From Marinibacterium profundimaris (GTDB lineage Bacteria > Pseudomonadota > Alphaproteobacteria > Rhodobacterales > Rhodobacteraceae), in contig NZ_AQQR01000002.1 in NCBI RefSeq assembly GCF_002210095.1, forward strand, positions 310,001-374,000: a DNA stretch of 64,000 nt, written 5' to 3'. Under the pieces are notes generated by a model. It saw only the letters and a list, made by a program, of their open reading frames with translations. It ran no database searches and was not told the origin of the DNA. The position numbers and the translations under genes were made by a program. Position 1 is the stretch's first letter, and the number at the start of each line of letters is the position of its first letter. This document shows, in pieces, positions 61,117-64,000 of the stretch.

Positions 61117-61131
61117 TTAACCCGCGGTTAC
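61117..61131 (-). promoter_or_regulatory. CtrA-like site upstream of fliC copy 1
   Basis: TTAA-N7-TTAC (plus-strand reading, spacer cccgcgg), one mismatch from the consensus, lies 32 bases before the fliC1 start. It is followed outward by a block that is also found upstream of fliC2. Confidence 0.45.
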
Positions 61132-61168
61132 GCCCCGTTTCAGGGCTTGAACGTCATTCGGACGGCTG

Positions 61169-61196
61169 AAAGCCCCGGCCGATGATCGGCCGGGGC
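61169..61196 (-). terminator. Terminator of fliC copy 2
   Basis: An 11-bp stem gccccggccga/tcggccggggc (61172-61196) lies just beyond the fliC2 stop on the minus strand. Three T's follow (aaa on the plus strand). It separates the two flagellin transcripts. Confidence 0.75.
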
Positions 61197-61208
61197 GATG
61201 CGGTTCGA

Positions 61209-62036
61209 TTACCGGAAGAGCGACAGGATCGTCTGCGGCGCCTGGTTGGCGATCGACAGGGCCTGCACGCCAAGCTGCTGCTGCGTCTGCAGCGCGTTCA
61301 GCTTGGCCGAAGCTTCTTCCATGTTGGTATCGACCAGGGACGAGATGCCGACCTTCATAGCGTCCATGACCTTGGTCACGAACTCGTTCTGGTCCTCGAT
61401 CCGGGCGGCCGAGGCGCCAAGGGCGGCAGCCCCGTCGACCGCGGTCTGGATCAGCGTCTCCATCGTGGCAATCGAGGCGTCCGCAGCGGTCGAGCTGGTG
61501 ACGTCCACGGTGGTCAGGTCAAGGTTGGTCTCGAAGTCGACCGATGCCACGGTGATGTTGGCCGCGGTCACCGACCCCGACGCGTCACGGTCAAGCGAAG
61601 ACAGCACGGTGATGCCGGCGTTGCCTGCGGTGTTCAGCAGGTTGGTGCCGTTGAACTGCGACGCCTGGATGATCGAGGAGATCTGCGCCTTCAGTTCGTC
61701 CACATCGGCCGAGATCTTGGTATGGTCGACGTTCTCGCCGGTTGCGGCGACGACCTTCTCCTTCATCTCGTTCAGGATATCCACGATCTGCTCGGCGCCG
61801 GCCAGGCCGACGGCGACGGTGGATTCACCCAGCGAAAGCGAATCCGACACGGCCTTGAAGCCGGAAACGTCGGATTCCATCACTTTCGAGATACCCCAGA
61901 TGGCCGAATTGTCCTTGGCCGATCCGATCTCCAGGCCAGTGGAGATCATGTCCTGGGTCTTGGCCAGGTCGGTGCCGACGGATTTCAAAGTCTGCAGAGC
62001 AACAAGCGCACTGCTATTGGTCAGAATACTGGACAT
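61209..62036 (-). CDS. fliC: Flagellin (copy 2)
   Basis: The protein has 275 residues. Same length and domain plan as copy 1, with changes such as KSVGTDLAKTQ for SSISKNLDKTQ and the linker GENVDHTKISADV. No indel relative to copy 1 is apparent. The ATG at 62036 aligns with that of copy 1. It has its own terminator and a 200-base upstream region holding CtrA-like elements, so the two copies can be expressed separately. Confidence 0.96.
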   Translation of the reverse strand: MSSILTNSSALVALQTLKSVGTDLAKTQDMISTGLEIGSAKDNSAIWGISKVMESDVSGFKAVSDSLSLGESTVAVGLAGAEQIVDILNEMKEKVVAATGENVDHTKISADVDELKAQISSIIQASQFNGTNLLNTAGNAGITVLSSLDRDASGSVTAANITVASVDFETNLDLTTVDVTSSTAADASIATMETLIQTAVDGAAALGASAARIEDQNEFVTKVMDAMKVGISSLVDTNMEEASAKLNALQTQQQLGVQALSIANQAPQTILSLFR

Positions 62037-62238
62037 AGTTAGGTTCCTTGCGTCCTTGGGCCTCAATAACTGCCCGGTTACACCCCTTTGCGGGCTTGAG
62101 CGTCATTCTGACCTTTGCGCCAATCAGGTTCCCTGGCGCGCCATCCATCGTTGTGGATGCGAGTGCAGTTTTGGCCTTAAGATGCTAATGGAGTGCTAAA
62201 TCGGTCTCCAGACTTCTGACGGATTTAAGTTAAAGGGC
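62037..62238 (-). promoter_or_regulatory. Promoter region of fliC copy 2
   Basis: 202 bases. It holds TAAC-N7-TTAC (62067-62081), in the same place relative to the gene as the site before copy 1, and a TTAG-N7-TTAG element on the minus strand (CTAA...CTAA at 62185-62199). Several AT-rich patches make it less GC-rich than its surroundings. Confidence 0.45.
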
Positions 62239-62598
62239 TCAGGCGCGTTTCTCGAGTTTCTGCTCCGTCGGGGTTTCGTATTGGCGGCGCTTTCCGTCGC
62301 GGTCGTAGGTCGACAGGCTTTGCCGCAGACGCCGCAGTTCCGCCATCCGTTCGGCGACGCTTCGAATGCCCTCCATCGCGCTGTCCAGAAGCGCCTGGTT
62401 GCGGGTCATCTTATCGCGCAGGTCCTTCAGCTCGGCGGCCTCCATCCGGTCCAGCGTGCTCAGGCCCGAGACCAGCCGCTCCTTGGTGTCATGCAGCCGC
62501 GCAAGCTCTTCGAGTTCGCCGGAGACGAGCGCGCGGCGCTCGGCGTCAAGCAGCTGGTCGAGCTCTTCGATGAGTGAATCGATCTTGTCCCGTGACAT
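62239..62598 (-). CDS. flgN: Flagellar chaperone FlgN-like
   Basis: A 119-residue all-helical protein (SLIEELDQLLDAERRALVSG, KERLVSGLSTLDRME and MAELRRLRQSLSTYDRDGK). The size, helical heptads and the place after the rod-binding gene fit FlgN, the export chaperone for FlgK and FlgL. Primary sequence conservation in this family is low, so the call relies on pattern and context. Confidence 0.8.
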   Translation of the reverse strand: MSRDKIDSLIEELDQLLDAERRALVSGELEELARLHDTKERLVSGLSTLDRMEAAELKDLRDKMTRNQALLDSAMEGIRSVAERMAELRRLRQSLSTYDRDGKRRQYETPTEQKLEKRA

Positions 62599-62599
62599 G

Positions 62600-62923
62600 T
62601 CAGTCGTCCTTCAATGCGTGAAAAAGGGATTCGGCCAGCCCGACCCCGCCGGAGCGGACAATCTGTTCGGCCTGGGCGCGGACGAGGAAGGATTGGAACT
62701 GCTCTTCTCCGGCGCCGCCGCCGAAACCGTCGGGCGTGTCGTTCAATCCGGCGGATTTCAGCATTTCCGCAATAAAAACCGTTTCAAGTTCTTCCGCCGC
62801 CCGGCGCAGCGGATCCGTTTCCGCCATTCTGTCCTGCACGGATGGTGCAGCGGGATCCGGTGCCGGAGGCAGGGAGGGAGGATCGGATCGGGAGGCCGGT
62901 GGAGCGGAGGGAAAGCTGATCAT
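62600..62923 (-). CDS. flgJ: Rod-binding protein, FlgJ N-terminal domain only
   Basis: A 107-residue protein. A Pro/Ser-rich start is followed by the rod-binding domain: LRRAAEELETVFIAEMLKSA and EEQFQSFLVRAQAEQIVRSG. The muramidase domain of enteric FlgJ is absent; the separate SltF gene at 47.2 kb likely fills that role. The stop lies 1 base before flgN. Confidence 0.88.
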   Translation of the reverse strand: MISFPSAPPASRSDPPSLPPAPDPAAPSVQDRMAETDPLRRAAEELETVFIAEMLKSAGLNDTPDGFGGGAGEEQFQSFLVRAQAEQIVRSGGVGLAESLFHALKDD

Positions 62924-63035
62924 TTCGATACCTCGAATTCGTTCAACATTTTTTCCGTTTTCACACAGAGCAGTAAAGAAACCGGTAATCGCTTTCGGTC
63001 AAAGTGCTTTCGTGGGAAGAAATCCTGGAGACGTC
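62924..63035. promoter_or_regulatory. Divergent region flgJ / fliK
   Basis: 112 bases, AT-rich for the window (for example attttttccgttttc). It contains promoters for the leftward flgJ-flgN pair and rightward fliK. No TTAA-N7-TTAA site is present. Confidence 0.4.
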
Positions 63036-64000
63036 ATGTCCGACCTGCTGTCCATACTGGGTGCCGCGCCTGCCAACGGCGGCGCGAAGGGGGCCGTTCG
63101 CCTGTCCGATATCGGGACACCCAAGAGCGAAACGGTATTCTCCAATGTCTTTCTTGCGCTGAACGAGGCTGTCCCGCCCGGCCTTGCCCCTGGATTGCCG
63201 GCCGGCACTGCCGGCACAGGGCCCTTGCCCGGAGAGGAGGCCGCCGGCGATCCCGCCGCGGGCCTTCCCGATGGAGGGGATGCCGATGCCCTGGCGCTCG
63301 CCGCCGAATCAGAGACTGACATAGCGACCCCAGGCAAGCCGGTCGCCCCCAACGGCGCTGACCTGGCCGAAGCGGCCACTGCCGAGGGCAAGACCCGCCC
63401 CGACCTGCTGGCCGTTGCCGAGGCGCGCAGCGGGGCTGGTGGCGATCTTGCCTCCCCCGTCACCGGGGCAGAGCCCGGGTCCCGCCGGGCCCCCGCCGCG
63501 CAGGAGGTCCCGGCGGTGCTGGTCCGTCCGCCCTCGGTGGCCACGTCTGCCCTGCCTCCGGCCGGGACCGAGGACGCGGCGCTGGGCGGCACCGGCCGGG
63601 AGGCCGGCCGTGCGCTGACCGAGGAGCAGATGCAGCAGGCCGCGCTGCGCACGCCGGATGCCCGGGTCGCGGCCGAGCTTCGGACCGCCGCCCGGGTCGG
63701 TGCCATTGCGGCGCACGGCTCCGGAGCCACCGCCCCTGACCCGGCCGCGGCCCGGTCTGCCTTTGCGGGTGGGACGATCCAGAGCTCGGCGCAGGCGTTC
63801 GGCGCGGCTCAGACCACCGGCGAGGCCGGGACCCCGGCACAAGTCGCCCTTTCCGGTCCGCCTGGCGCCACGGTGGGTGTGCAGCTGGCCGCCCAGGGAC
63901 AGGCGGGCGCCGCGGGCCTGACACAGGTGCCGCAGCCCGGCCAGGCGCCCGAGGGCCGCTCGCGCGAGGCCCGGCGCTCCGACGACGGCCCGGCGCCGAT
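63036..64000 (+). CDS. fliK: Flagellar hook-length control protein (5' part)
   Basis: An open frame from the ATG at 63036 (ctggag 7 bases upstream) runs past the right edge for 321 codons. It begins MSDLLSILGAAPANGG and is extremely rich in Ala, Gly and Pro, with little predicted structure (for example PAGTAGTGPLPGEEAAGDP). This is the usual N-terminal part of FliK, the secreted ruler that sets hook length. The conserved C-terminal switch domain lies beyond the window, so the call rests on composition, start motif and its place in the flagellar cluster. flgD is expected after it. Confidence 0.75.
   Translation, partial: MSDLLSILGAAPANGGAKGAVRLSDIGTPKSETVFSNVFLALNEAVPPGLAPGLPAGTAGTGPLPGEEAAGDPAAGLPDGGDADALALAAESETDIATPGKPVAPNGADLAEAATAEGKTRPDLLAVAEARSGAGGDLASPVTGAEPGSRRAPAAQEVPAVLVRPPSVATSALPPAGTEDAALGGTGREAGRALTEEQMQQAALRTPDARVAAELRTAARVGAIAAHGSGATAPDPAAARSAFAGGTIQSSAQAFGAAQTTGEAGTPAQVALSGPPGATVGVQLAAQGQAGAAGLTQVPQPGQAPEGRSREARRSDDGPAP

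Overview
The window looks like the chromosome of an alphaproteobacterium of the order Rhodobacterales (roseobacter-like). It is GC-rich throughout. It carries the lineage-typical pairs HD hydrolase/ahcY and hemD/Mic60-like/hemY, the operon tsaD-gpsA-YciI-EVE, and a roseobacter-style flagellar supercluster with flaF/flbT, SltF, MotE-like and DUF1217 genes and CtrA-type upstream sites. No IS element, phage, CRISPR array or rRNA was seen. There is one tRNA gene.

Region 1 (1-12.4 kb) is mostly housekeeping. It holds a small secreted protein, a leftward HD hydrolase, ahcY with a structured leader and a strong terminator, a secreted PRC-barrel protein and a DUF2853 protein. A candidate small RNA gene with its own promoter and terminator follows (4.5-4.66 kb), then DUF1761, the leftward operon tsaD-gpsA-YciI-EVE, and the divergent line hemD / Mic60-like / hemY, ending at tRNA-Thr(CGT).

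Region 2 (12.4-18 kb) is accessory. A leftward pair (small CxxC protein and PepSY membrane protein) is divergent from a HerA-like ATPase and an unusual FHA-transmembrane-trypsin protease.

Region 3 (18-32.8 kb) is transport and catabolism. The first locus has a nitrilase-family amidohydrolase and a flavin monooxygenase reading left, divergent from RidA, DUF1028, an ArgE-like deacetylase and a polyamine-type ABC transporter (potABCD) reading right. It looks like one uptake and degradation system for an unidentified nitrogenous compound. An L,D-transpeptidase follows. The second locus is a polar amino-acid ABC transporter, divergent from an M24 hydrolase and an EutA-like racemase-family protein. 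Those two resemble parts of the ectoine degradation set. A VOC-family gene remnant lies between the two arms.

Region 4 (32.8-64 kb) is a near-continuous flagellar cluster: motB, flgE-flgK-flgL-flgI, then leftward fliF-fliH-fliN-fliP, rightward fliL-(unknown)-motE-like-motA-(large periplasmic protein)-sltF-flhA-fliR-flhB-(FliJ-like), leftward flgB-flgC-fliE-fliQ-flgF-flgG-flgA-flgH-fliL2, rightward fliI, and leftward flgJ-flgN-fliC2-fliC1-flaF-flbT-DUF1217. The 5' part of fliK runs off the right end. Rod, hook, rings, the FliPQR/FlhAB export gate, ATPase, stator and filament are all encoded here. fliG, fliM and flgD are not seen. TTAA-N7-TTAA-like sites precede motB, flgE, fliF/fliL and the flagellin genes, which suggests CtrA control.

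All calls are from reading the sequence. No database search was run.
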